Of a stretch of DNA of 64,000 nucleotides, positions 24,254 through 34,983 are shown one piece after another. The notes beneath the pieces are model-generated. The model searched no databases. It was not told where the DNA came from and worked only from the letters and a program-made list of their open reading frames with translations. A program made the translations under genes and the position numbers. Each line of letters opens with the position of its first letter. The first letter of the stretch is position 1. This DNA comes from Bryum argenteum (lineage: Eukaryota > Streptophyta > Bryopsida > Bryales > Bryaceae), in contig CM073330.1 of the NCBI GenBank assembly GCA_037043015.1, positions 11,860,512-11,924,511 of the forward strand, read 5' to 3'.

Positions 24254-25344
24254 GTTTTAAAAAATCTTTCTTCTGTTCAGGTAAAGTTTGATTATCCATC
24301 CCAGATTCCATTCAAGTGGGTTACATAGGCATGCAGGTGTGTACTCCTTGTTTTAGCCCCTACCACTGGCTCCAGACCTTTTGAGTCAGAATAGGCCTCA
24401 AGGAAGAAATCCACTTGTTATAGGTGTCTACTTTATATGAGAGATCTTCTATGAGACTTTGGCATCATTGAAACGAATTGCAACACCTTCCATGGCAGAC
24501 AAAAGCTCAAGGAAACTGAATGCAAGTCAGAAAGGCATTCAAAGTTGCAAAGGTCAGAGCCACTGCCACCACAATCAAAGATGTGTATGATAAATGCCAT
24601 TGCCAGCTTCCCTGAAAGAAAATCAGCAGTAATTGCTTGCAGTAACAAGATAGATAGAAACTCCGGTCCCTTTATAAGGGGCCGGTGTGAATGAAGTGTC
24701 CGTTCGTAATGCTAATAATATGATGTCTACTGGATAAGGGGAAACTGGGACAATACTATTTTTCCACTTTTCAGGGTGGACACTGTAACTATGCTAGTTT
24801 CTACCTAGTTACTGGTGTCTTGAAGATACTTGACATAAGGTATAAGCACCTGTAACCAAAAAGTTAAGCATTTCAGCATATCAGAACTTGGGTTATCAAT
24901 AAGGAATTATTTTTTGTGCGTAGTAACATAAGGTTCATGAAGAATGAGGATTTTTCAAAAATAAATTAAGTAATATTAGAATTACTACAAATTCTTTTCT
25001 GCAAAAGTTGTTCAGAGCCCATGGCAAACATATAGCTTCACCCATGACCGACAACACTGAGAGCAATTACGACTCACATAAATATGAAATTTCAGCTCGA
25101 AAGGGATACAAATTCAACACACTGTGGACCTATAACCGATAAGTGGATATTCTAATGTGAACACGATCACGCATAATCTCAGCCATCAAAAATGGGTGCC
25201 GATGTTTTGGCAGCTTCTTCACCACAAAGCCATTATGGTCTTACACTTTATGATATTAAAAACTGTTTTTGGTACAGCCATTTGCGTTTATGGGAAACTC
25301 TAATTGTCCGTCATGGGTGTGTTTCTGGTTATGGGTGCTTATAC

Positions 25345-25515
25345 CTTAATATCTCCCAAAGGACTTTGAAGTACCCATACAACAAGGTCCAAGGACCCCA
25401 CCATAGTTGGGTGGACTATGGTGGTGAGTACTATGCAAGCATGGGGAATAGAATCCACAACCTCCACATTGGAGGCCTAAGCCCTAACCACCAAGCCAAG
25501 GCTTGTGGTACCTTT
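25345..25515 (+). repeat. Dispersed repeat family D, fragment
   Basis: Shares AAAGGACTTTGAAGTACCC, ATACAACAAGGTCCAAG, GGTGGACTATGGTGG and the AGCCCTAACC/CCAAGCCAAG end with 25842-25930 and 35150-35325. It forms a direct duplicate about 490 bases before the next copy. Confidence 0.7.
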
Positions 25516-25564
25516 TGCATATACATATAAATATAGAAGGAATGAAGAAAGAAGAGAAGAAGAG

Positions 25565-25930
25565 AAGAGAAACTCCAACCTATTTAGAGGCAGGTGTGGA
25601 TATAGTGCTCGTTCGACCTATCCTTGGAGGTATGCCTCGAGGTCATCACACCAAGGGCGAGACTACTAATCCCTTTTGGAGTAAACACTATACTACTCCC
25701 TCTGTCCCATTTATATTGTCCAGTACGTTCCCTCAAATCTACCTCCCAATGTAGATTTGAGAGAACCTATTGGACAATATAAATGGGACGAAGGGAGTAG
25801 TTCTTAGCTAGCCATTAGTGCCTTAGAGATGCCCAACATGATATCCCCCCAAAGGGCTGTGAGGTACCCATACAACAAGGTTCAAGGCCCCCCACCATGG
25901 TTGGGTGGACTATGGTGGTGGTACACCACA
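25565..25930 (+). repeat. Dispersed repeat family D, copy split by a MITE
   Basis: The part before 25694 matches 34984-35110 (AACTCCAACC, CTATCCTTGGA, GAGTGAACTCTATA-like). The part after 25799 matches 35112-35200 (CTAGCC, TTAGAGAT, CCAAAGG, GTACCCATACAACAAGG). The 102-base Stowaway-like element lies exactly at the junction, so 35100-35115 shows the unfilled site. Confidence 0.75.
25696..25797. mobile_element. Stowaway-like MITE (Tc1/mariner-type)
   Basis: The element begins CTCCCTCTGTCCCATTTATA and ends as the reverse complement of CTCCCTTCGTCCCATTTATA. The arms are about 46 bases with few mismatches and a small loop. It is flanked by TA at 25694-25695 and 25798-25799. The CTCCCTCYGTYCC terminus with TA duplication is the established Stowaway signature, mobilised by plant mariner-like transposases. 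It is inserted inside a family D repeat. Confidence 0.92.
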
Positions 25931-26439
25931 CATGGGTATTGGCTACATTGAGTAACTTTGTTGAAATGCCCATTGTTGAGCAAATAAAAAAAGTTTGAGG
26001 AACGCATGAAAGCACGGTTTACATTGATGGGCCAAGAAAGAGTGAAGGGGCACTTGCTCCCTTTTTTTTTGTAGCTTGCTTTATGAATGAGCAGCTTTTA
26101 ATTTAGTCATCTTTAGGGGTTTAATCCTTAGATCTCCCAATATATTGTTGAAGAACTTGGTATTTTTTTAAATAATTTTTCTCAAACTAGTACTCTACAA
26201 GATCCTAATATTACAAATTTCCATGTCATCTTGTATAATATATAAAAACTAATTCATTGATTTTCTCATCTTGGGAAAAAGTTGAAGCTTCTTATCCCCT
26301 TGGAGGAGTAAGGGTGAAGGGAGCATATTAAAAGTATACATGTACTTGTCTTTGAACATCAAATTTTCCTATCCAAAATAACCATTCTTTTCCTACTCTT
26401 CCTTCAAGATCCATCCAAGATTAAAATCTCAATCATACC

Positions 26440-26850
26440 ATTGCACACTAAATCCATAGTTACTAGAGTAAAGATGCCTATTTGTGAAAAGATTCTTCAC
26501 CTTATAAGGAAGAGTGCTAAAAAAAGGCTCAAATTTCAGATTTTCTAATTTGTAGTGAAGTGAACAGTGTAAGTAATGTTTGTGAATGAAGAAAGTAAGT
26601 GGAAGGATAGTCAAAGTGGGTTCATAAACTTTGGACTCTGTTACAATTTGCTATGAATTTTGAAGGTGGAGTTATAGGTGTTCCTAAATAGTCCTCTAAT
26701 TTGACACCCTATAATGTTTAGAATAAGTACATGATATTATTGAAGTGTAAAGCTATTATGTATCCCAACGTTAAGAAGCCTAACGCTTTATTACTGACAG
26801 TGCTTTATTTTATAGCACTCACCATTATTTAGCACTCTCCCTTACGTATG
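26440..26850 (+). repeat. Dispersed repeat family D, 3' part
   Basis: Matches 35355-35650: GGCTCAAATTT, TTTGTAGTGAAGT, GGAAGGATAGTCAAAGTGG, TTTGAAGGYGG, CACCCTATAATGTTT and a TTAGCACTC/TTTCAGCACTCACC end. It is non-coding. Together with 25565-25930 it suggests a family D element of at least 0.7 kb. Confidence 0.7.
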
Positions 26851-27341
26851 CCCTTATCATAGCTCGTTGGATTCGAATTATTCCCACCGTACTAAGTAAC
26901 CTTAACCCCTACATGTAAGCAACCTCAAAATAACCACAAACCCTCATAATTGCCCTCTTTTGATGCAAGATGCAAACTATTGAATTTCAACAAGTTTTGA
27001 AGTATGTAACTGTAGGATCTAGTACCTTACATGCACAACATATATTACATGGTTCGAATTCTTCACCATTTATGAGATCGTATCGTTCAAAATTGGAAAA
27101 AAGTGTTTTCCATGTTGTAGAATGGCATAATAAAGTTTTGGAGGCCAAACAACTAATTTTGAACGAAGAGTTAAATACAAAAATCTATTACCAAGTACCA
27201 AGATTTTGTAGGAGAAGTATGACTTTGGAATTTAAATTAAATAGAACATTCATGTGCTATGGCAACTAAAGACATGTACTTTACATATTCTTGACCGGAA
27301 TCCAAATCATAACTAAAGACATGTAGGGGTTGATATTGAAT

Positions 27342-27710
27342 TTAACCCTTAAAGGCGCTTGTCAGCCCCTCGGGCTGTTTTCCAACAGAATCTTGTCTGT
27401 AGCTCTTTTGATTCTCAAATTTTCACTTATTTTTTTATATCATTCTCGTCACCTTTTTGTGATGTATCTACAAAGTGAAATCTTACAATTCAAATCGCAA
27501 TTTGTATGAGTGATTTGTGCTTTGAAAGGATTGTGGTAGGTAGGTTGGGATTGCACAAAACCTTGAAGGAGGTTGCAAACTCATCATTGATTGGATCATT
27601 CATGTTGCCCAAGTTCAAAAAGTGCACTATTCATGTTGCCCAAGTCCAAAAGATGCTGAGATCCAATTTCGGGCTGCCCATTGAGGAGTGGAAGGACCTT
27701 TAAGGGTTAA
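27342..27710 (+). mobile_element. Family B short element with TTAACCCTTAAAGG inverted ends
   Basis: A 369-base unit bounded by TTAACCCTTAAAGG and its exact reverse complement CCTTTAAGGGTTAA. The interior includes GTGAAATYTTACA, CAATTTGTATGAGTGATTTG, GGATTGTGGTAGGTAGGTTG, CATTGATTGGATCATTCATG and GCCCAAGTCCAAAAGATG. Related copies lie at 31545-31790 (inverted) and 36670-37016. No protein is encoded. It ends 494 bases before the transposase start codon. Confidence 0.85.
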
Positions 27711-28203
27711 GAATTTGATACTATGGTCCTAAGTTGAAGTACCCATACCCAATAATGCCCCCATCCCCGAACACTAGACTGCTCAGCGCCCGCGCATAGC
27801 GTGACCAGAAACGGTTATGTTTATCGGTCAATGAAAATCAGCATGATGGCATAGTGGGACTGCAAAGGGCTGAAATGGAGGCTGCCGAAAATGAAAATTA
27901 GCATGAACAGTGACAAAAATAATGCACATGAATTAGCCGTCATGGGCACCGTTGTCTGCTGACTTACCATGATTAGACAGTTGCTTGGGTGCGGTTGCTC
28001 AATTGTAAGTTAATGAAATTCATGAACAGAGTTAGCGGTTACTGGTTTCACATGTGCTTGAATTCCGGATCTGAATACTTGGAGATGGGAGAATAAGAAG
28101 GTGCACTTGAAGCATTCTCTTCACATGAACACAAAGGCTTGTAGAATTCGAGGTTGCAGTCATTGTATTTTGCATTTGCAAGCGTTTCCTTTGATTGTTC
28201 ACC

Positions 28204-30555
28204 ATGGCATTGAGTCCACAGTCCACTAGTGAAGATGCATTGTTAGCATCAGATGAAGGCATACTCTATAACAACGCTTTGGTAGAAGATGAGAAAATGG
28301 GATCTGCTAGTGACAACTCTAGTGCGGAGGAGGAGCTGATTGGAGAACAAGCTCTCGATTATACTCAGTTCAAGAGGGTCCTCGAAGGTGGGTGGAGACG
28401 GAGAAGTGGAGGCACTCGCAGTGGAAGCGGGGGGCAGCAGTTGGTGTTGAACACAAGCACCGGCACCCAGCAAGGCAGCTATCGCGCTGTAGGCCAGGTG
28501 CGACTGTTCACTAACAATCTTGCAGGTCGAAGTAGCAGTCGAGGAGGCGGGAGATTAGCAGCCTCTCGTTGTCGTCATCACGCACAGCGGGACTCCTTGT
28601 CCGTGGAGGACATCACTGCAATCGGGTCCCAGACAGGGACCAGTGCCTTCAGCCCCGTCTTCTCCTCAGCGAGCCCGTCAGCATGCAATCCCCGGCGAGG
28701 CCCTACGGCAGAGACGCAGCTTCCCTCGGCAGAGCTGCACACTGTAACACCGCCTCAGCCTGGAACGGAACCGCAGCGGCAGAGTAGACGCCCTCGCGTT
28801 CCACGTACGAATGTGCAAGGGAAATGGACAAACGAACAATTACGGGCTGCAATGGACGCAGTTGATGGAGGTATGAGTATGAAGAAGGCTTCAGATACTT
28901 TTCACATACCTTACTCATCATTTCGTGAATGGTGTTATGGCATTAGGACCAGTCGAAAAAGGGGGCCACCTGCAGTATTGACGCCACTAGAAGAAAAACA
29001 ACTGGTTGATTACTGTCTACGAATGTGTGAGATAGGACAAGGTCTAACACCTTCTTTGTTGAGGCTCAAAGTATATGACATTACTAAATCTCGAGCTACT
29101 CCCTTCCGCGATGGCATTCCGGGGGGTGGCTGGATGCGTTGGTGGAGGCACCGTCATCCGGAGCTGACCCTACGAATGTCTCAAGCGCTCGAGACAGCAT
29201 GTGCACGGGGCTTATGTGCAGAGAATGTGCAAAGTTTTTATGACAACCTCCAGAGCTTACTCACCTTGCATGAGTACAGCGCAGACAGGATTTGGAATTG
29301 CGACGAGTCGGGTGCGCAAGCTTGGAGAAGTGGTGGAGGAGTTGTCATCGCTCGAAGAGGCGCCCGCCATGTCCATTCACTTGTGCCAGACCAGCGAGAG
29401 TGGCTGAGCGTATTGGTCTGCGTAAATGCAGATGGAATTAGCATTCCATCTTTCTATGTTTTTCGAGGAATACGGTTCAGAGAAAATTACATTGAGAGAT
29501 GTGAGCCCGGGGCCACTATGGCAATGCAACCCCGGGCTTGGATGACAACATACCTATTTAGTGCATGGTTGTCACACTTTATTGAAAGTGTGCAAGGCGG
29601 TGGAGGGATTTCAGCAGAGCATAGGCACCTCCTCATACTCGACGGACATAATTCACATTGCACAGTGGATGTCATACGCGAGGCACGGGCTGCAGGTCTG
29701 GACATCCTCACACTGCCGTCACATACATCACATGCCTTACAACCATTGGATGTTAGTGTTTTCAAGTCATTTAAACAAAATTTCAGGGCTTACAGAGATT
29801 TTTGGACGGCAAGGAACTTGTCTCAACCTGCAACTAAGTCTACACTGGCTCGGTGGGTTCACCTGGCTTTGAGGAAAGCTTTCACGGTGGATAATATAAG
29901 GAGCGGGTTCAGAGGCACCGGAATCTACCCTCTAAACCCAGAGGCAGTTGCGGCTCACCTGGCCCCTTCAACAATTTTTGGTGACTTCCCAGACACAGCT
30001 GCCGAGAGCTTAACCGCACCAGGCGACGAGCTTGGAGGGCTTGAGCGGAACGAGGAAGCAGCAGCGAATGAAAATCACGACCAGGTGGAAGAAGACTTAC
30101 CGCCTGAGGTCATGGACAATGAGGCTCGGCAGCGGATGCAGAGGGAGTTTGACGAGCTTCCCGACTCCAATGTCTCGCATTATTTCGTAGTTGTTGATCT
30201 TGCAGATACGAGCGAAGAAGCCCGTGAGATGACGGGCATTGAGAATGCAGAGAACCAGCCTCAGTCCATTACGAGGTTTTTAACTCTCCCTACCAACACA
30301 GCGCGAGCGACCTCACGACGAAGGGATCCGTTGTTAGATTTCACGAAGTCTATTATTCTCACGTCAGACGAGTACAGTGCCGCAGTCGAGAGACTTAAGG
30401 ACGCAAAACAATTAGCTCGAGAGAAAAGGAAAGATTGCGCACCGAAAAAGAGGAGTCTCGCCAGGGGAAGGCTGGAGAGAAAGAGGCCCGTGCTCTGGAA
30501 GTCGCCGACGCCAGAGCTCGCCGCGCAGAGGAAAAGGTACAGGCAGCGCGCTTGA
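28204..30555 (+). CDS. pogo/Tigger-type DDE transposase, C-terminus frameshifted
   Basis: Transposase of the Tc1/mariner superfamily, pogo branch, cutting and inserting DNA at TA sites. The uninterrupted frame from ATG 28204 gives 783 residues. The N-terminal 200 residues are low-complexity. A psq/CENP-B-like helix-turn-helix follows at about 207-250 (WTNEQLRAAMDAVDGG, then FREWCYG). The DDE_1 core has WNCDES (D367), LILDGHNSH (D480) and LQPLDVSVFKSF (D516); the last two aspartates are 36 apart, typical for pogo. All three are intact, so the core looks functional. Near 30421-30437 the frame ends early: the adjacent frame carries a Glu/Arg/Ala-rich coiled coil (EKEARALEVADARARR) running to 30929, so a small indel probably cut off about 124 residues. 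The terminal inverted repeats were not found. Confidence 0.88.
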   Translation: MALSPQSTSEDALLASDEGILYNNALVEDEKMGSASDNSSAEEELIGEQALDYTQFKRVLEGGWRRRSGGTRSGSGGQQLVLNTSTGTQQGSYRAVGQVRLFTNNLAGRSSSRGGGRLAASRCRHHAQRDSLSVEDITAIGSQTGTSAFSPVFSSASPSACNPRRGPTAETQLPSAELHTVTPPQPGTEPQRQSRRPRVPRTNVQGKWTNEQLRAAMDAVDGGMSMKKASDTFHIPYSSFREWCYGIRTSRKRGPPAVLTPLEEKQLVDYCLRMCEIGQGLTPSLLRLKVYDITKSRATPFRDGIPGGGWMRWWRHRHPELTLRMSQALETACARGLCAENVQSFYDNLQSLLTLHEYSADRIWNCDESGAQAWRSGGGVVIARRGARHVHSLVPDQREWLSVLVCVNADGISIPSFYVFRGIRFRENYIERCEPGATMAMQPRAWMTTYLFSAWLSHFIESVQGGGGISAEHRHLLILDGHNSHCTVDVIREARAAGLDILTLPSHTSHALQPLDVSVFKSFKQNFRAYRDFWTARNLSQPATKSTLARWVHLALRKAFTVDNIRSGFRGTGIYPLNPEAVAAHLAPSTIFGDFPDTAAESLTAPGDELGGLERNEEAAANENHDQVEEDLPPEVMDNEARQRMQREFDELPDSNVSHYFVVVDLADTSEEAREMTGIENAENQPQSITRFLTLPTNTARATSRRRDPLLDFTKSIILTSDEYSAAVERLKDAKQLAREKRKDCAPKKRSLARGRLERKRPVLWKSPTPELAAQRKRYRQRA

Positions 30556-30929
30556 AAGAGCTCCGAGCTACCGAAGCAGCAGCGGCGCGAGCGGCGAAAG
30601 CAGCAGAGAAGGCGAGGACTGCATCAACACGGCGCAGGGGCAGGGCAACTGAGATAACGCAAGGGCGCCAATTCGATGAACAAGGCGAAGGTACTCCACA
30701 AATTCCAGTAGCACAGCAGGCCTCAGGTCCAGATGATTTCTCTTTCACTCCTCCAAATCCCTACTTCTCGTACGCATCACCATCTACGGGAATGCAACAG
30801 CCTTACTTCCTTCCATTCAATCATTTCGGCAACCGTGTGCTATCTATGTCGCCAAGCCCCCAACGTCAAAATTTTCTACAGCCTGCATCTCTCCAACAAA
30901 CGCCTCACATTTTCCTCTGTCAAGGTTGA
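30421..30929 (+). pseudogene. Displaced C-terminal coiled-coil tail of the transposase
   Basis: This frame is offset from the transposase frame and continues its composition without a start codon of its own. It reads EKEARALEVADARARRAEEK, then Ala/Glu/Lys-rich coiled coil, then a Pro/Gln/Phe-rich tail ending at the stop at 30927-30929. The switch lies in the purine run GAGAAAAGGAAAG. A net -1 or +2 change would join the two. An unannotated intron or programmed shift is less likely. Confidence 0.65.
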
Positions 30930-31544
30930 GCACCTGCGGAGGGGGGAGGAGGTGAACGCAAGAGGGGGGAGGGAGGGAGGGAAGAAAGAGCGGGAGGGAG
31001 CCGTTGCGGTTGAACCCGCCCAAGATCAGCACGGTACCAAGAGAGCCAGCGGTGCGGTGACTGAGTCCTTGCGAGCCAGGAACTAGGAGCGGAGGATGCT
31101 TACAAAAGGTGACAGCCTCACATGCACAGGAGCTACACACAATTAGAAATAGTCGACGTAGGATTCTGTTACTCATTCATTGCTTGCCTAGTAATCAGGT
31201 TGTCGACATGCTGGATGTGCATGGTATCTGTAATGGAATCAGGTTTTTTTTGGGACTGCAACTGCTCTGCGCATTGTTGGTAATGCCCGAACCTATATAT
31301 CGGTTATGGGGTGTGATGCACTTTATCACATTTTGATTTTTATTAATTCGAATTTTACTCAATCAATTCTGAGAAAATCTCAGTCTTCCGGAACCTTATG
31401 TTTCCACAAACAAAAAATAACTCCCCCTTCATAACACAAGCGCAGCTATGCCCAAATGCTTAAGTTATTAGGTATAGGTACCTCTACCTTAGACCCATGA
31501 TGTCCAGCGTCAATAGTTGCATATGTCCATGTTCTTCCACAGCA

Positions 31545-31790
31545 ATTTCAATGCTCATATGCCCATGGGGTCTGAAACGGGCAACGTAAAATTGGATCAC
31601 AACACTTTTTTGGACTTGGGCATCGTGAATGAACCAATCAATGATCAGCTTGCAACCTCCTACAAGGTTATGTACAACCCCAACCTACCTACCACAATCT
31701 ATTCAAAACAAAAAATCACTCATACAAATTGAGATTCGAATTCTAAAATTTCACTTTTTGAATGAATCTGAAGAAGGTGACCAGTTTGAC
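31545..31790 (-). mobile_element. Family B element, inverted diverged copy
   Basis: Read on the minus strand it carries the family B blocks in order: AAAAAGTGAAATTTTA, CAATTTGTATGAGTGATTT, GATTGTGGTAGGTAGGTTGG, TTGCAAGC/TGATCATTGATTGGTTC and GATGCCCAAGTCCAAAAAAG. The terminal TTAACCC words are lost. It lies about 600 bases beyond the transposase tail, in opposite orientation to the copy upstream of that gene. Confidence 0.75.
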
Positions 31791-32473
31791 ACCAAAAGAT
31801 GAGTACATTGAGAGCTACATAGCATATTCTCTTGGAAAATGCCCCTTGGGTCCCCTACAAACCATGAACTAAAACTCCAAATCCATAGCAAAAGCAAATC
31901 AATAGTTACAAGTCATAATTAACGATTTTCATGTACTTATATTTTTAGGTGTAACTACTACATATTTGAAACACTAGAATATTCTTGTAGATTTAGTAAC
32001 CATGACTCTAGATAAATTAGAAGTTCTTGATTCCTTCTTTTAATTTCTTAAATTTTTTAAAAAAAAAAGAGAATTTGGTACAATCTTCACACACTTTTTT
32101 TACGAGTAAAGCTTGATGCTTTGTAAGCACAAAACTTGTTGACAAGCTTCAAAAATGAAACCTATAGCCAAGAATACATTAATTGGAAAAAAAAAAGGAA
32201 AAAACTGAAGCCAAGTACTATTCCTCATGAGGTCAAATTGATACTCCACAGTCAGATTTGTAATCTAAAAAGGACACCCTATTCTAAACTAAAAATCTAA
32301 ATTTAATTAATTTAAAAACAAAATTGTACTAGGATGACGCCATGTTGTACTTTTGGACAAAAGGATTCTATGCTTTCCTTTTGGGGGTTAGATCCCGACT
32401 AACTTTTGTTAGTCAAGACAAGTTTACACTACGGTGGAGAAGGTCATCAGTTGGTCATTGGGGAATGTTGTTG

Positions 32474-32910
32474 TAAGGTAGAATGACCTTAAACCGCGCG
32501 GCCCCCCATAAGCGCAGGGTAGACCGCTCCTGGAGCCGCCCATGGCGTGACCTTATTGCGTGCATAGCAATTCCATAAATAGTGACTCGATATGGACATG
32601 TGTAGGGAGGTGGTTGGTTCATGGTTCATGATTCATTAACTCTATTTTGCACGGTTTTAGCTACATGCGTGAGCGCCACAAAGTACTCGTCTGCCGGATA
32701 AAAAGGAGAGTCTACTGATCACTTTAAGGTCATGTACACTTTTGACTTCAAAAATTTGTAGTAAATCCAATTTTTGCTATTTTATTTTCAAAATTTTTGC
32801 ATTCACTCTCCCTCCTGCTTTCCCATCCAAGAAAAATTACAAACAGTACACACGAGGTCCACAACCATGTTGAATCTCTTATTTGAGCGGTTTAAGGTCA
32901 TTCTACCTTA
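32474..32910. mobile_element. 437-base element with 24-base perfect inverted repeats
   Basis: TAAGGTAGAATGACCTTAAA(CCGC) at 32474-32497 is exactly inverted at 32887-32910. Between them lies a GC-rich start (GCGGCCCCCC) and then AT-rich DNA without a coding frame. The target duplication is obscured because the ends are TA-rich. Confidence 0.8.
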
Positions 32911-33419
32911 TGAGACATAGTTATTTGAGGCAAATGGAAAATGTGTGCTGAAAATATACTAAAAATACCTGGAAAATAGAAATAAAATTGTTGATGAATT
33001 GTAGTGTAATTACCTACTGGGAAAGTGTACCAAAGTATGGTGATTGCTATACTAAAAAGTATATTTAGTGTTGGATGACAATTGGTGTAGTTACCACCAT
33101 CATGCTCCAACACTATTAGTCAACTTGTGGACAATTAGTGTATTAGGGGGCCACCATTTCTTAATGGCAGCCTTCCTTCTAGCGGCCAATGTTGCAAGTT
33201 GAATAATAAAGACTAACACTAAATCAAAATCTAACACTAAATGTCAACTTCTTCATTTATTCAATTCTTACTATTGTTTACAATTGGTGTTGGAATTGAC
33301 AATTAATGTTGCTACCATTCTACCCTTGTTGACAATTGGTGTTGTTGTTCGAACAAGGTTAGTCTTGACAAATGCTTGTGTTAGTGACTGATATTATGAA
33401 TCGTGGGCCTAAACATGCA

Positions 33420-34398
33420 TTAACCCCTAAACGTCCCCAATGTCGTTTTTCTACATTTTGGATGGAGGGCAGAAACTTTGAAGAGCCATAACGCCTTCAT
33501 CCAAACTCCGTTTTGGATGAAATCACTTGTATTGGGTTCCAAATCAAGTCTAGTTTGTGTTGTAAATTTTGCAAGCCCATACAATAAAGTATGAATTAAT
33601 GGAATGCACTTTAGTGAAGGCAGCTCTTGTTTTTGGGTTTCCAAGCATGGGGCATGTACTACCATTGCAAGCCAATTATGTGAAATTTAAAATAGTTTTA
33701 CATGATTTTTTTTTCATGGTCATAATTTTAAGGTGATTCTTAACAACTTTGTAGTGAGAAGTTTTTTGATCCAAAAGATTTTGCTATTGGATTTGCAATG
33801 ATGTTTTGTCAACAGAAAAAGTGAGAAAATGGATGATATTTGAGGAGCTATATCTCCTTCATCCACCGTTGGATTTCAACTTAATTTTTTGGAATGGCCT
33901 CCAATTAGAGTCTAGTCTAAGTGGTAGAAACCTTAACAAGATCGAAGATGTTTTGAAGATAAGGCATGAAATTGAATGCAAAGGGTCTAGTTTTGGACTA
34001 TTTTTCCTTTGTAAATTTTTTGGCAGTTTTTACCATTGCATGGCTTTTATTTGAGCCAAGAAATTTTTTTGATGAATTTTTTTGGGTAAAGGACTTATTA
34101 AGATGAAGGTGATCATCTTTCTAGTTGGTGATTTTTTCATTGCAATAGGTATATTGGTAGCATTTCCACCTCAAAGTGAAAATGATGAAATTTTGGAGTT
34201 TGTTTTTAGTATTAATATGTTATGATCTCCGGATCTATAAGACCTCATGACTCAAATTTTGGTCCACATGATCTTTGATAAGTCTATTACAAGTTTGTAC
34301 GGTTGAGATCTTATTAGCTTCTCTTCATTTTCATCTATGACGATTTTTATGGAAATGTGCTTTTCTGCTAAAAATAGGCTGGGACGTTTAGGGGTTAA
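33420..34398. mobile_element. Family C element, 979 bases, 18-base perfect terminal inverted repeats
   Basis: Bounded by TTAACCCCTAAACGTCCC and its exact inverse GGGACGTTTAGGGGTTAA. The interior is AT-rich and encodes nothing convincing. It contains CAGAAACTTTGAAGAGCCATAA, TGGATTTGCAATGATGTTT and CATCCACCGTTGGATTTCAA blocks that recur at 37816-38565. This is a complete non-autonomous element, with TTAA (or TA) at both flanks. Confidence 0.88.
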
Positions 34399-34983
34399 TA
34401 GATCAAACTCCACTCAAAGAAATTTGAAGTTCCTCTTGCAATAAGTTAAGGTGCAATAAACTGGAGTTGTATGGTTCTTCAGTGAGAGGTATATAATAGC
34501 TTCCCTATTCAACGGTTTAGGGTACCAATTTAGAAACACCTATATGTCGATCTTCAAAAATCTATAGCCTATTGTAAAAGATTCCAAATTGATGAATCTA
34601 CTTGCTTTATGCTTCCATGTACTTTTCCCATGAATAAAAGTTGTTTGCATTGTTGGCTTCCTTATTAATTTCCCGAGTTGAAAGTAGTGCGATTTAAGAG
34701 CACCTTACCTTAGTTACTACAGTGTGCTAAGAACATGGACAAGTATTGTGGAAGGATATTTTGAATTGAGCAATGTATTCGATTTGTGATACGATAACCT
34801 ACACCACATTTATTTAATAGTGGGATATATATAGAAGAAATTTTATTTTATTTTTTCTTTAAATGAAAATAAATCATACCTATGATGGGGTTAGTGTCAA
34901 TAGTGTTACTTAGATCTACCATTGACAATATGCCCACATTACATAGAGTAACTGCTGTAAGACCACTAATTCCTTTCAAGGCG

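Larger units (their letters stand above)
24254..28203. other. Repeat-rich intergenic DNA upstream of the transposase
   Basis: Filled largely with dispersed repeat family D pieces, a Stowaway-like MITE and a family B element (listed separately). The 99-codon frame at 26970-27269 matches nothing I recognise and is not called. Confidence 0.5.
30930..33419. other. Transposon-rich intergenic DNA
   Basis: Holds an inverted family B copy and a 437-base inverted-repeat element (both listed). The rest is AT-rich with poly-A/T runs near 32040-32200. No gene is seen. Confidence 0.5.

Noticed and set aside
26970..27269. 99-codon frame between repeats
   Set aside because: No family resemblance or splice partners; likely chance in AT-rich DNA, though a transposon remnant is not excluded.
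30930..31336. Extra coding frames after the transposase
   Set aside because: Short frames without start context or domain, in purine-rich DNA.
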